A stretch of DNA of 42,701 nt from Draconibacterium orientale. Its GTDB lineage: Bacteria > Bacteroidota > Bacteroidia > Bacteroidales > FEN-979. A program made the translations under genes and the position numbers. Each line of letters starts with the position of its first letter. The stretch's first letter is position 1. This document shows, piece after piece, positions 1 through 6,978 of this stretch. The stretch is taken from assembly GCA_020719165.1 (NCBI GenBank), contig DYQT01000003.1:1-42701 (forward strand), written 5' to 3'. The notes under the pieces were generated by a model. That model saw nothing but the letters and a program-made list of their open reading frames with translations. It did no database searches and was not told the DNA's origin.

Positions 1-14
1 GAATTTCTGCATTC

Positions 15-938
15 CTATTTGCCGAAATCTCGCATTGTTATTTGCCGTTTACAATCTTTTTTACTCAATCTTTTTATCATGATCAGCTCATACACGGCAT
101 ACATATAATGAGCCCATACACCGGCCAACATAACAAGCAGGGTTATAATCATCCACATCGGGGCGATCGGTGTCCATAGCTCACGGGAGGGGATTTCTGC
201 CTGGTAATACTGTTTAGGGACTCCCCAGTTAATTGTGTTTTGACCCTGAAGAAATCCGAATTTATCGTGTTCTTCGATTTTCGCGATCACCACAAGGTTG
301 CCCAATGAATCGCCGACAATTTCCTTTGGAAACTCCAAGGTTCCGACACCAGTTTCATCGAGGGCAATTTCACCGATTTTCAACAGACTGAAAAGCCTTG
401 GGATATAGATGATCACTGTTTCATTCGGGATGGCAACTGCTTCACCTTTTTCATTTTCCTGAGTGGCCGTTACTTTTAAAATTCTAAGGGAGTCTTCAAC
501 ATTGAACAAAAGTTTGATTTTTGCCGGTTTAGCCACCACAGAGGCTTCTGCCCAGGGATATTTATCAGTGCCAATGAAAGTTGCAGAATAGGAAACCAAC
601 CCCTCTTTATCAGCCGGAAAGTTTGAAATTGCGACTCTGCATGTGGCGATCCCTTCCTGGGTGGTAGAGAATTTTCCTAAACTCAGGTTTGTCTCCCCGT
701 TAGAGGCAGAAAAGGCTATTTGTGCGTTTTCAAGGGCCAGGGTAAAATCACCTTTTTTTATGGAAAGGACTGCACTTAGAATGACCGAATCGGAGTTACA
801 CAAATAATTCAGCGCCAATCGGGATTCAACCGGTAGTGCGAGAGAGTCTGTTTTTTCAGCGGCAAAAGAGTTCAATGGCAGCATGGCCATGGAAATCAAC
901 GTGACAAGAAAAACCGATATTACGATAACTCTTTTCAT
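15..938 (-). CDS. Membrane-anchored periplasmic beta-rich protein, last gene of cytochrome/NrfD locus
   Basis: I do not recognise this 307-residue protein as a named family. Seen: an N-terminal signal peptide (about residues 1-26, ending NSFA), a polar region of roughly 220 residues with alternating hydrophobic pattern suggesting Ig-like beta domains, and one strong transmembrane helix near residues 258-282 (PMWMIITLLVMLAGVWAH), followed by a short basic cytoplasmic tail (KRLSKKDCKRQ). It has no CXXCH haem motif and no Fe-S cysteine pattern. It starts 29 bp after the NrfD gene on the same strand, so it is very probably co-transcribed. Inference: an accessory or assembly subunit presenting a periplasmic domain next to the membrane complex. 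Its stop lies 15 bp from the window edge, so the operon may continue beyond. Confidence 0.7.
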   Translation of the reverse strand: MKRVIVISVFLVTLISMAMLPLNSFAAEKTDSLALPVESRLALNYLCNSDSVILSAVLSIKKGDFTLALENAQIAFSASNGETNLSLGKFSTTQEGIATCRVAISNFPADKEGLVSYSATFIGTDKYPWAEASVVAKPAKIKLLFNVEDSLRILKVTATQENEKGEAVAIPNETVIIYIPRLFSLLKIGEIALDETGVGTLEFPKEIVGDSLGNLVVIAKIEEHDKFGFLQGQNTINWGVPKQYYQAEIPSRELWTPIAPMWMIITLLVMLAGVWAHYMYAVYELIMIKRLSKKDCKRQITMRDFGK

Positions 939-967
939 AGGTGATAATGAGTAATTCCGGTGAATGA

Positions 968-2281
968 TTAAACTAAAACATCTTCTTTTTTATTTTCTCC
1001 CTGAGTTCCGACAAGCGGAACGATGGTAATAAACTTGGAGGCCAGGGTGAAAAGGAGACAAAAGATGGCAACACCAGCCGCGGTGAGACTCCATTCGACC
1101 CAGGTTGCCGAATAATTCAGCCATTCGGGTCGCGAATCCTGAATGGGCAGATAAGGAGATTCAAGTGTTGGAACGACAATGATATACCGGTTGAGCCACA
1201 AAGCAATGATGACAACCACGGCAGTAAGTGTGATGTTGGTTATGGTACGGAATTTGGCAATACCGATAACAATCAAGGGTAAAAGAACCCCCACATAATT
1301 TGAAAAGATAAATGGCCAGTAGAATTCTTTAAAGAGCAGTTGGATGAGTAATTCATCATTTTTTTCAGAGCCGTACCACTTCGTGAGATAATCGCTGAAG
1401 GTAAAATAGCCAAAAAAAGCAGCGAGTACCAGCATGATCACGCCTACCGACACGAAATGCTTTTTCGTTATGTATTCTTCAAGGTGGTAAACCTTTCTGA
1501 AAACCCACATGCAAACGATTAATACTGCACTCCCGGAATACACTGCGGCTATTACGAAGTAGGGCCCGAAGATGGTGCTGTGCCAGCCAGGTTGCAGGGT
1601 AACGCTGAAAATCCATGCCAATACCGAATAAACGATGATGGCAATTGCGATAACCATTGCTGCCATGATGTCGGTAGCCCTGTTTAATCGCTTTTGCTGT
1701 TCGGGCGAGCCATTGTATCCAAGTGCCAGAACTTTATACAATTTTTTTCGCCAATTGGGAAGCCGTAGCAGTTCATAATCCCTGAGGGTTGCCAGATCGC
1801 GCAATAAAGAGAGATAGAGGAAGATAAAACACCCAAAAATGTCTGTTGTGATCGCAATAACGTCCCAGGTAATTGGAGACTGAATTCTGCCAAATATAAC
1901 CAGGTAATGCAATTTATCGAGCCTTCCGATACAGAGCAGGATAAAGCACGGGCCAATCAGCAATGCGATGATGGTAATAAATTCGGCCATACGAATGATT
2001 GGTTTCCGCCATGCCGTTTTAAACAGATGGAGTGTTCCGGAGATGAGGGCGCCGGCATAACTAATTCCCATGAAGAAGATGAAGTTCACAATATAAACCC
2101 CCCATACCACATTATCGCGCATGCCTGTAACTTCGTGTCCGTTAATGACTTGTGCAAGAAAAGCGAAAAAGCCCAATATGATAACAGCTACCAGGAAAGC
2201 GAGCCATGCATAGCCATATATGGAAGTCCGCTCGAGTTGCGGAGCAAAGTCTTTTAATGAATTATTTTGTTGCAGTTCCAT
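968..2281 (-). CDS. nrfD: NrfD/PsrC-family membrane subunit (quinone-interacting)
   Basis: A polytopic protein of 437 residues with about nine or ten hydrophobic segments (for example residues 28-48, 62-84, 97-119, 209-229, 241-262, 279-299, 324-345, 352-370, 400-420). Length and topology fit the NrfD/polysulphide reductase PsrC family, which carries the quinone site in DmsABC-, Psr- and ACIII-type complexes and contains no cofactor. The early segments WGVYIVNFIFFMGISYAGAL and WRKPIIRMAEFITIIALL are typical of the family. Its ATG lies 2 bp after the stop of the four-cluster ferredoxin gene, which is the classical NrfC-NrfD pairing. Inferred role: exchange of electrons between menaquinone and the Fe-S/haem subunits encoded upstream. 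Confidence 0.9.
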   Translation of the reverse strand: MELQQNNSLKDFAPQLERTSIYGYAWLAFLVAVIILGFFAFLAQVINGHEVTGMRDNVVWGVYIVNFIFFMGISYAGALISGTLHLFKTAWRKPIIRMAEFITIIALLIGPCFILLCIGRLDKLHYLVIFGRIQSPITWDVIAITTDIFGCFIFLYLSLLRDLATLRDYELLRLPNWRKKLYKVLALGYNGSPEQQKRLNRATDIMAAMVIAIAIIVYSVLAWIFSVTLQPGWHSTIFGPYFVIAAVYSGSAVLIVCMWVFRKVYHLEEYITKKHFVSVGVIMLVLAAFFGYFTFSDYLTKWYGSEKNDELLIQLLFKEFYWPFIFSNYVGVLLPLIVIGIAKFRTITNITLTAVVVIIALWLNRYIIVVPTLESPYLPIQDSRPEWLNYSATWVEWSLTAAGVAIFCLLFTLASKFITIVPLVGTQGENKKEDVLV

Positions 2282-2283
2282 GG

Positions 2284-3246
2284 TTACGGGTTATTTTTTT
2301 TGCTATACGGAGTATCTTTATAGCGATCAATAATTTCCTGATCCATGTCGACAAAGCCTCTGTCAACTTCAAACTGACGGTCAACCGGAGGCAGATAATA
2401 AACGCATGGGCGTGTGCCAAGTGTTTCAAGATAGCGGTATCCTGCACGATCGTGAATTAGCTTGCTAAACTGATATGTTTCGGTACCGTTGGTCACGGTG
2501 TCTTCGTCAATGTCGCCAAAATAGATAACTCCCATGGGGCAGGCAGAGGCGCAATAGGGTATTTTACCAACCCGGATAAGGTCGGGGCAGAAATCACATT
2601 TTGAAACGGTACCCTCTTTTCCGGGGCTGCTGGCCTCTGGTGAATAGGGTTCTTTATCTTCATCGAATTCCGGGTAATGTTTCCAGGCAAACACGCGGGA
2701 AGAATAGGGGCATCCGGTCATACAGAATTTACAGCCGATGCAGCGTTCATTGTCGATGAGCACAATTCCGTCGGATCGTTTATAGGTAGCACCAACAGGG
2801 CAAACGCTCACACAGAGAGGATTGTCGCAATGGAAACAGGGTTTAGGGAACCAATAGGGCGCTGTTTTTTCAGAATCCTGGAGCAGATAGACCTTAATAA
2901 ACTCCTGCCCTTTAGGAAGATGATGTCCTTTCTGACATGCTTCCACGCATTTACGGGCATTTTTACATTTTCCAAGGTCAATGACCATCACAAATTTACG
3001 TCCGGGAATTCCGTTATGAGAATCTTCACGGGAAACGCGGGGCAATTTTAACAAACCCCGGTCAACCTCCATAATTTCGCCGTTGGTGGTAAGAACTTTT
3101 ACTTTTTCACCGGATTCTGAAGCTGATGTATCAACATAGGCAGCAACAAGACCACCGCCCAGAGCTGCCCCGGCGCCTGCTATCAACCCTTTTTTCAAGA
3201 ATTGACGGCGTGAATTTTTCTGGCTCTTATTCAATTCTTCTTCCAC
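2284..3246 (-). CDS. TAT-exported 4Fe-4S ferredoxin subunit (NrfC/DmsB/PsrB type)
   Basis: A 320-residue electron-transfer subunit. A twin-arginine-like leader (SRRQFLKKG followed by a glycine/alanine-rich hydrophobic stretch) places it on the outer face of the inner membrane. Four cysteine groups are visible: CKNARKCVEACQKGH, CFHCDNPLCVSVCPVGA, CIGCKFCMTGCPYSS, and CDFCPDLIRVGKIPYCASAC. This is the four-cluster arrangement of DmsB/NrfC/PsrB/TtrB proteins. It sits between the cytochrome b gene (10 bp) and the NrfD gene (2 bp). In known complexes this subunit links the quinone-site subunit with a catalytic molybdoprotein. No such catalytic gene is present here, so its partner is probably one of the multihaem cytochromes of the same operon (inference). 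Confidence 0.9.
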   Translation of the reverse strand: MEEELNKSQKNSRRQFLKKGLIAGAGAALGGGLVAAYVDTSASESGEKVKVLTTNGEIMEVDRGLLKLPRVSREDSHNGIPGRKFVMVIDLGKCKNARKCVEACQKGHHLPKGQEFIKVYLLQDSEKTAPYWFPKPCFHCDNPLCVSVCPVGATYKRSDGIVLIDNERCIGCKFCMTGCPYSSRVFAWKHYPEFDEDKEPYSPEASSPGKEGTVSKCDFCPDLIRVGKIPYCASACPMGVIYFGDIDEDTVTNGTETYQFSKLIHDRAGYRYLETLGTRPCVYYLPPVDRQFEVDRGFVDMDQEIIDRYKDTPYSKKNNP

Positions 3247-3256
3247 TTTTTAATTA

Positions 3257-3880
3257 TTAGTGAGATTCGTGGTAACCATTGATCATGCTTTTAAAGTTGC
3301 TTGTAGGGGTTTTTCCGATGGTGCAAAAATAGACATGAACAAACATGATGATGCTGATACCAAATCCCGCGGTGATGTGAAGCAGGTCGGTCAGGTCAAG
3401 TCCGCTGATATTAAATATGCTGTAAACCGTCATCTCAGGATAAAGAAGACCCCATCCTGAAATAATCACAAATGGGACAAACCCGTACATAAGAACCACA
3501 TACGTAACCTGCTGCAGGGGGTTGAATTTACTTTCTTCATTAACCGGGAATGGAGCATCTTCTTTTTTAAATATTCCGATCGTATAGTATTTGAATTGTT
3601 TCATCAGCCGGTCAAAAAAGCCTTTAACAGGGATTACATAATAGGCTCCGTTGGGGGTAAAGAGGTTTCCAAGAAAAAAGAGGCCATAATTTATTGTAAG
3701 AAAAATTCCTGCAATATTATGGATGGATACTGCAGCATTGAATTTTACCACAGTCTGAGGATTTGAAAACTGGATACTTAATCCGGTTATGATTAAAAGA
3801 AGGCAGAGAAGGGCATTTGTCATATGCCAGATCCTGATCCACACAGGATACAAATAGAGTTGTTCAGTTTGATGCTTCAT
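3257..3880 (-). CDS. Cytochrome b subunit (FdnI/thiosulphate reductase-like, b561 fold)
   Basis: This 207-residue protein has four predicted membrane helices, the size and layout of formate dehydrogenase gamma / Ni-Fe hydrogenase cytochrome b subunits. Candidate haem-b histidines are in helix 1 (WIRIWHMTNALL), helix 2 (AVSIHNIAGIF) and helix 4 (DLLHITAGFGISIIMFVHVYF). It lies 8 bp after the heptahaem cytochrome gene and 10 bp before the ferredoxin gene. Having both a cytochrome b and an NrfD subunit in one locus is notable, because most reductases use only one of them. This suggests two membrane modules, or a Cbc-like quinone:cytochrome oxidoreductase. Family assignment is by topology and histidine pattern only. 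Confidence 0.85.
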   Translation of the reverse strand: MKHQTEQLYLYPVWIRIWHMTNALLCLLLIITGLSIQFSNPQTVVKFNAAVSIHNIAGIFLTINYGLFFLGNLFTPNGAYYVIPVKGFFDRLMKQFKYYTIGIFKKEDAPFPVNEESKFNPLQQVTYVVLMYGFVPFVIISGWGLLYPEMTVYSIFNISGLDLTDLLHITAGFGISIIMFVHVYFCTIGKTPTSNFKSMINGYHESH

Positions 3881-3888
3881 TTTTTGCT

Positions 3889-4914
3889 TTATTTTTTTAT
3901 GCGCAGAGCCGCATGGATGATTATTACCAAAATTGTAAGTCCGAATATTATCAGGCTGATGATGTTAAGGGTATTGCTTTTGTCTGGTCCGATCGAGGTT
4001 GAATCGCCCATCAGGAGGCCTTTGATAACACCTTCTTTTTGAATTTTTTCGCTAACCTGATACTTATATAGAGAGGCATAGAGGATGGAGTTTTTCGAAT
4101 GGCAGGATTCACATTTTCTGACGGCATCTTTTTTAGAAACCACAAGATGAGCCACGACCAGGGTGTCTTCGTTACGGGCATGACATTCGATGCACCGGAC
4201 ATTGGTAAAGTGGGATGCCTGGTTGGGCAGCCATTCATGTTTACTTAAAATATTGGGTTGGGCCTTGTTGGTAAGCAATTGGTAATTTTGCAAATCCCCG
4301 TGACAGTTGAGACAAATCATATTGTCATAGGTTATTGTCTCTTTAAGATTCTCATTTGAGCGGGCATTTATTTTATATTCATGGGCATCGTGGCACATCC
4401 AGCATGTAAAATCCTCATTGTGTTTTAAAGAATGAACACTGGCCAGGAAGGCGGTATCGATTTTTTCAAATTCAAACATCGCATATTTTTCATCACCTCC
4501 GTGGCAATCGATGCAGTTGGCGATGGCCTCCATGCGAAGATTTCCGGCGTGGGGAAAGGTTTCATAATCTTCAGAATGGCAATCGGTACATTTGAATTCA
4601 CGGTGGTTTGAAACGTAGTATAAATCACGGTTTTTAACCAATTCCGTGTACATTTTCTTAGTCACTGTTTTTTCGGAATCCGGGTTTTCGTAAGAGTATT
4701 TCGACTGACCATGGCAGCTGAAACATTTCTCATTTTCAGCAGCATTTTTAAATTTTGAAAGATCTATTTTGGAAGGTGTTTCCGGCTCGGTTTGGTTGTT
4801 ATTATTTACCGGAGAAGAGGTACCGGATAATTTGATCAGTGTGAATGCCAGCAGGCATAACAGCATTAATAAAATAACAACCCAGGCAGGACGGATATTG
4901 GCTTTATTCATCAT
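3889..4914 (-). CDS. Membrane-anchored heptahaem c-type cytochrome
   Basis: A protein of 341 residues with seven CXXCH haem-binding motifs: CFSCH, CTDCH, CIDCH, CWMCH, CLNCH, CIECH and CESCH. An uncleaved or signal-anchor helix lies at residues 10-27 and a second helix at the C-terminus (LNIISLIIFGLTILVIIIHA). The bulk is therefore periplasmic and held to the inner membrane at both ends. Several histidines outside the motifs (for example in YYVSNHREF, SVHSLKH, SKHEW) could be distal ligands. It begins the distal tight block of the operon, with the cytochrome b following after 8 bp. Inferred function: collection of electrons from the quinone-site subunits and transfer to the soluble or outer-membrane cytochromes encoded upstream. 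The reaction partner is not deducible. Confidence 0.9.
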   Translation of the reverse strand: MMNKANIRPAWVVILLMLLCLLAFTLIKLSGTSSPVNNNNQTEPETPSKIDLSKFKNAAENEKCFSCHGQSKYSYENPDSEKTVTKKMYTELVKNRDLYYVSNHREFKCTDCHSEDYETFPHAGNLRMEAIANCIDCHGGDEKYAMFEFEKIDTAFLASVHSLKHNEDFTCWMCHDAHEYKINARSNENLKETITYDNMICLNCHGDLQNYQLLTNKAQPNILSKHEWLPNQASHFTNVRCIECHARNEDTLVVAHLVVSKKDAVRKCESCHSKNSILYASLYKYQVSEKIQKEGVIKGLLMGDSTSIGPDKSNTLNIISLIIFGLTILVIIIHAALRIKK

Positions 4915-4950
4915 AGTTCACAAAAAGTTAACGGAGTTTGTCGGGAAAAG

Positions 4951-4992
4951 AAAATGGGTGCAGGCAGGAAGAATCCTGCCAACACCCATTTT
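4951..4992 (-). terminator. Rho-independent terminator / attenuator inside the cytochrome operon
   Basis: A strong two-part hairpin: AAAATGGGTG (4951-4960) pairs with CACCCATTTT (4983-4992) and GGCAGGA (4963-4969) pairs with TCCTGCC (4974-4980). On the minus strand it is followed by TTTCTTTT. It lies between the soluble cytochrome c gene and the heptahaem gene, in a 105-bp gap. It may reduce read-through, so that the upstream genes are expressed more than the membrane subunits. Confidence 0.75.
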
Positions 4993-5019
4993 GTGCATTA
5001 TTTTTGAATCATTTTGTAA

Positions 5020-5436
5020 TTACTTTTTCATTGTGCGCATAAAAGCAACAAGGGCCCAACGGTCGCTGGCTTCCGGAATTTTCTTTTCGTAGCCGGGCAT
5101 GTCATCGCGGCCTTTGTTGGTCCGATAAAAAATTTCGCCATCTGTTCCTGCCTGGAAGGCGGCACTTGAAAAGTCGCCCGACTCTGTCTTCAGAGAGGCT
5201 GCTTTTGGTCCATCGCCCAGGCCTTTGCTGCCGTGGCATGATTTGCAATGTTTTGCCCAAAGTTCTTTACCTGTGGCTAAGTCTGCTTTTGCAGGGGCTT
5301 TCATGGCTTTATCTTTATCGGGTACCGGCCATGGTTTAGCTTTTGCCTGTTGTGCCTGAAGTGAATTTCCAAACAGGAAAACCACAGCGATAACTGCAGC
5401 CATCATGATTGATGCTAATTTTTGTGTTGTTTTCAT
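5020..5436 (-). CDS. Periplasmic monohaem cytochrome c (class I)
   Basis: A 138-residue protein with a cleavable signal peptide (cleavage near FGNSLQAQ) and one haem motif, CKSCHGSKGLGDGPKA, typical of small class I cytochromes. A likely distal methionine is in DDMPGYEKKI, followed by the C-terminal helix motif WALVAFMRTM. It is a mobile periplasmic electron carrier. It is encoded 37 bp after the DUF5777 gene and followed by a strong hairpin terminator, so it could be made in larger amounts than the membrane subunits downstream. Inferred role: shuttle between the inner-membrane heptahaem/ferredoxin module and either a terminal enzyme elsewhere or the outer-membrane lipoprotein cytochromes. 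Confidence 0.93.
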   Translation of the reverse strand: MKTTQKLASIMMAAVIAVVFLFGNSLQAQQAKAKPWPVPDKDKAMKAPAKADLATGKELWAKHCKSCHGSKGLGDGPKAASLKTESGDFSSAAFQAGTDGEIFYRTNKGRDDMPGYEKKIPEASDRWALVAFMRTMKK

Positions 5437-5473
5437 TGTAATTTGAATTTAGGTTAAATAATTAGTTATTTGA

Positions 5474-6424
5474 TTAAAAGCCCCATAAACGGGTCATGTT
5501 AAATCCAAGGAGAATAAAGCCATTAAAAAAGTTGTTGGTGTTGTGCATCACGATCTCCGATGGTAAAATTCCCTGGGCGGCAGAGATGTACATATGAAAA
5601 GCATGCGTACTGGTTGAAACTTCCCAGCCAAGAGAGATATTGGCATAAGGTGCCTTATTTGTGGGAATTTCGAGCCAGTCATAGCCATCTCTGACAATAA
5701 AAGCAGGATCGTAATTGATAATGATGGGCTGTGTGTAGGCAATTACGATTGATGACTGCGGACTTACTTTGACCCGTCCAAGGAGAGAAAATGCGAAGGC
5801 ATCATTTCTGGCCGTAGAATCGACGCTCTGGTCAACCCTGTTGAAATGGGTGTAGCTGAGTCCCAATTGGGCTGCAAACATGTTGTTGAACCGGCGGGCG
5901 AACATAAACTCGTTGTAATATGCAAAACGATCAATAAACTTATAGTCGGTTCCGTAAGTGGTTTTGTTGGTGGCATTGAGCGACAGATTAAAGAAATAGG
6001 CAATGGTAAGGGGGAATCCCTCTTTGCGCTGGTGCATGAAAACATATTTCACCTGTAAGTCTTGCAACCTGCTGTTTTTGGTTGTTCCCAATCCGACAAG
6101 CAAGTTTTTGGTTATACTGAAGTTCAATCCGATGCGAATGTTGGAAGCGCCCCATAGCCCTGCCAGATCTGACCAGCCATTCTGGATGGTTCCGAATCGA
6201 TGCTGGAGGACGAATTCGAGGGTTTTTGCAGGAGGTATCGCCACGGTCATGTTATCCATACAGATGCCACTTTCAAAAGCGGCTTTGGCCAGCGGTTTTT
6301 GGGTAACTTCCGGTTCTGCGGGGATAGTATCCTGTGCAAGTGAAGTTCCCATCGCAGAGATCAGCATGATAACCCCGAGTAAAAGTTTTTTCATGATCGA
6401 TATTATTGATTGCATTTTTTTCAT
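5474..6424 (-). CDS. DUF5777-family beta-barrel protein (outer membrane)
   Basis: A 316-residue protein with a signal peptide and alternating beta-strand pattern, matching what I know of the DUF5777 family of Bacteroidota: a conserved start resembling LEFVLQHRFGTIQNGWSDL followed by LWGASNIRIGLNFSITKNLLVGLG, and a C-terminal strand ending in aromatic residues (LGFNMTRLWGF), as in outer-membrane barrels. An alternative start at the eleventh residue (MKKLLLGV, 6394) gives a more standard signal peptide. It lies 31 bp after the monohaem lipoprotein gene. The family function is unknown to me; in my memory it often neighbours cytochrome c genes. It is much smaller than the MtrB-type barrels that sheath multihaem cytochromes, so a conduit role is only a hypothesis. 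Confidence 0.8.
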   Translation of the reverse strand: MKKMQSIISIMKKLLLGVIMLISAMGTSLAQDTIPAEPEVTQKPLAKAAFESGICMDNMTVAIPPAKTLEFVLQHRFGTIQNGWSDLAGLWGASNIRIGLNFSITKNLLVGLGTTKNSRLQDLQVKYVFMHQRKEGFPLTIAYFFNLSLNATNKTTYGTDYKFIDRFAYYNEFMFARRFNNMFAAQLGLSYTHFNRVDQSVDSTARNDAFAFSLLGRVKVSPQSSIVIAYTQPIIINYDPAFIVRDGYDWLEIPTNKAPYANISLGWEVSTSTHAFHMYISAAQGILPSEIVMHNTNNFFNGFILLGFNMTRLWGF

Positions 6425-6455
6425 TTTTAGGGTGAATTATATTATCATACCGGAG

Positions 6456-6836
6456 TTAGTTATTTTTAGCTCCTTCTTTGATCCAGTTATAAACAATGGC
6501 ATTGTCGGTAGCATTTCCATAGTTAACCATCGATCCGCCCGACAGCAGACAAGTGTATAATATACTGGTTTCAGGGCTTAATGCAACGACCATGTTGTTA
6601 TCAAAAAGACTTTGATATGATTTTCCGCTTCTCAGGTCGGGGGCAACCGAGCCATTATGGCAACCAGCACAGCTGGTGTTAAAAAACGGTTGGACTTTAA
6701 GAGAAAAGCTTGTCGAATCACCGGGAGGAGGTGGAGGCGGGGGTGAATCGGGCTGGATAGTAGCATATTCACAAGCGCCAAACAGAAAAATTCCCATCAG
6801 GATGGCAATCAGATTGATCAATTTATTTTTATGCAT
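6456..6836 (-). CDS. Lipoprotein monohaem cytochrome c
   Basis: About 126 residues from the chosen ATG at 6836 (MHKNKLINL); an earlier in-frame ATG at 6860 adds eight residues that do not improve the signal peptide. The lipobox is LFGAC, followed by a proline-rich linker (eight prolines around residues 30-39) that would act as a spacer from the membrane. The single haem motif is CAGCHNGS, and the rest resembles the small cytochrome-c-like lipoproteins of Bacteroidota (SPETSILYTCLLSGG, IVYNWIKEGAKNN). It is the first gene after the terminator hairpin at 6927-6960, so it probably begins its own transcription unit. I could not find a TAnnTTTG box in the short upstream gap. Confidence 0.85.
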   Translation of the reverse strand: MHKNKLINLIAILMGIFLFGACEYATIQPDSPPPPPPPGDSTSFSLKVQPFFNTSCAGCHNGSVAPDLRSGKSYQSLFDNNMVVALSPETSILYTCLLSGGSMVNYGNATDNAIVYNWIKEGAKNN

Positions 6837-6926
6837 ATTTTTAAGATTTAGGAGTTGCATTCTTGTTTATTCCACAGCTGCTCAGAGCACTATAGGAGCA
6901 AGAAATTTTTTATATGTATTTAACCT

Positions 6927-6960
6927 AAAAAGGCTTCAGGGATTCACCTGAAGCCTTTTT
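6927..6960 (-). terminator. Perfect 14-bp hairpin terminator after the hexahaem gene
   Basis: AAAAAGGCTTCAGG (6927-6940) and CCTGAAGCCTTTTT (6947-6960) form a perfect 14-bp stem with a 6-nt loop. Runs of T occur on both strands, so it can work in either direction. It lies 18 bp beyond the stop of the hexahaem lipoprotein gene and separates that gene from the remaining eight of the locus. Confidence 0.88.
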
Positions 6961-6978
6961 TTTCAACAATGAATATGA

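Noticed and set aside
5474..6424. DUF5777 barrel as an MtrB-like sheath for the multihaem cytochrome
   Set aside because: About 290 mature residues make a small barrel, far short of the large barrels known to enclose a multihaem cytochrome; kept only as a weak possibility.
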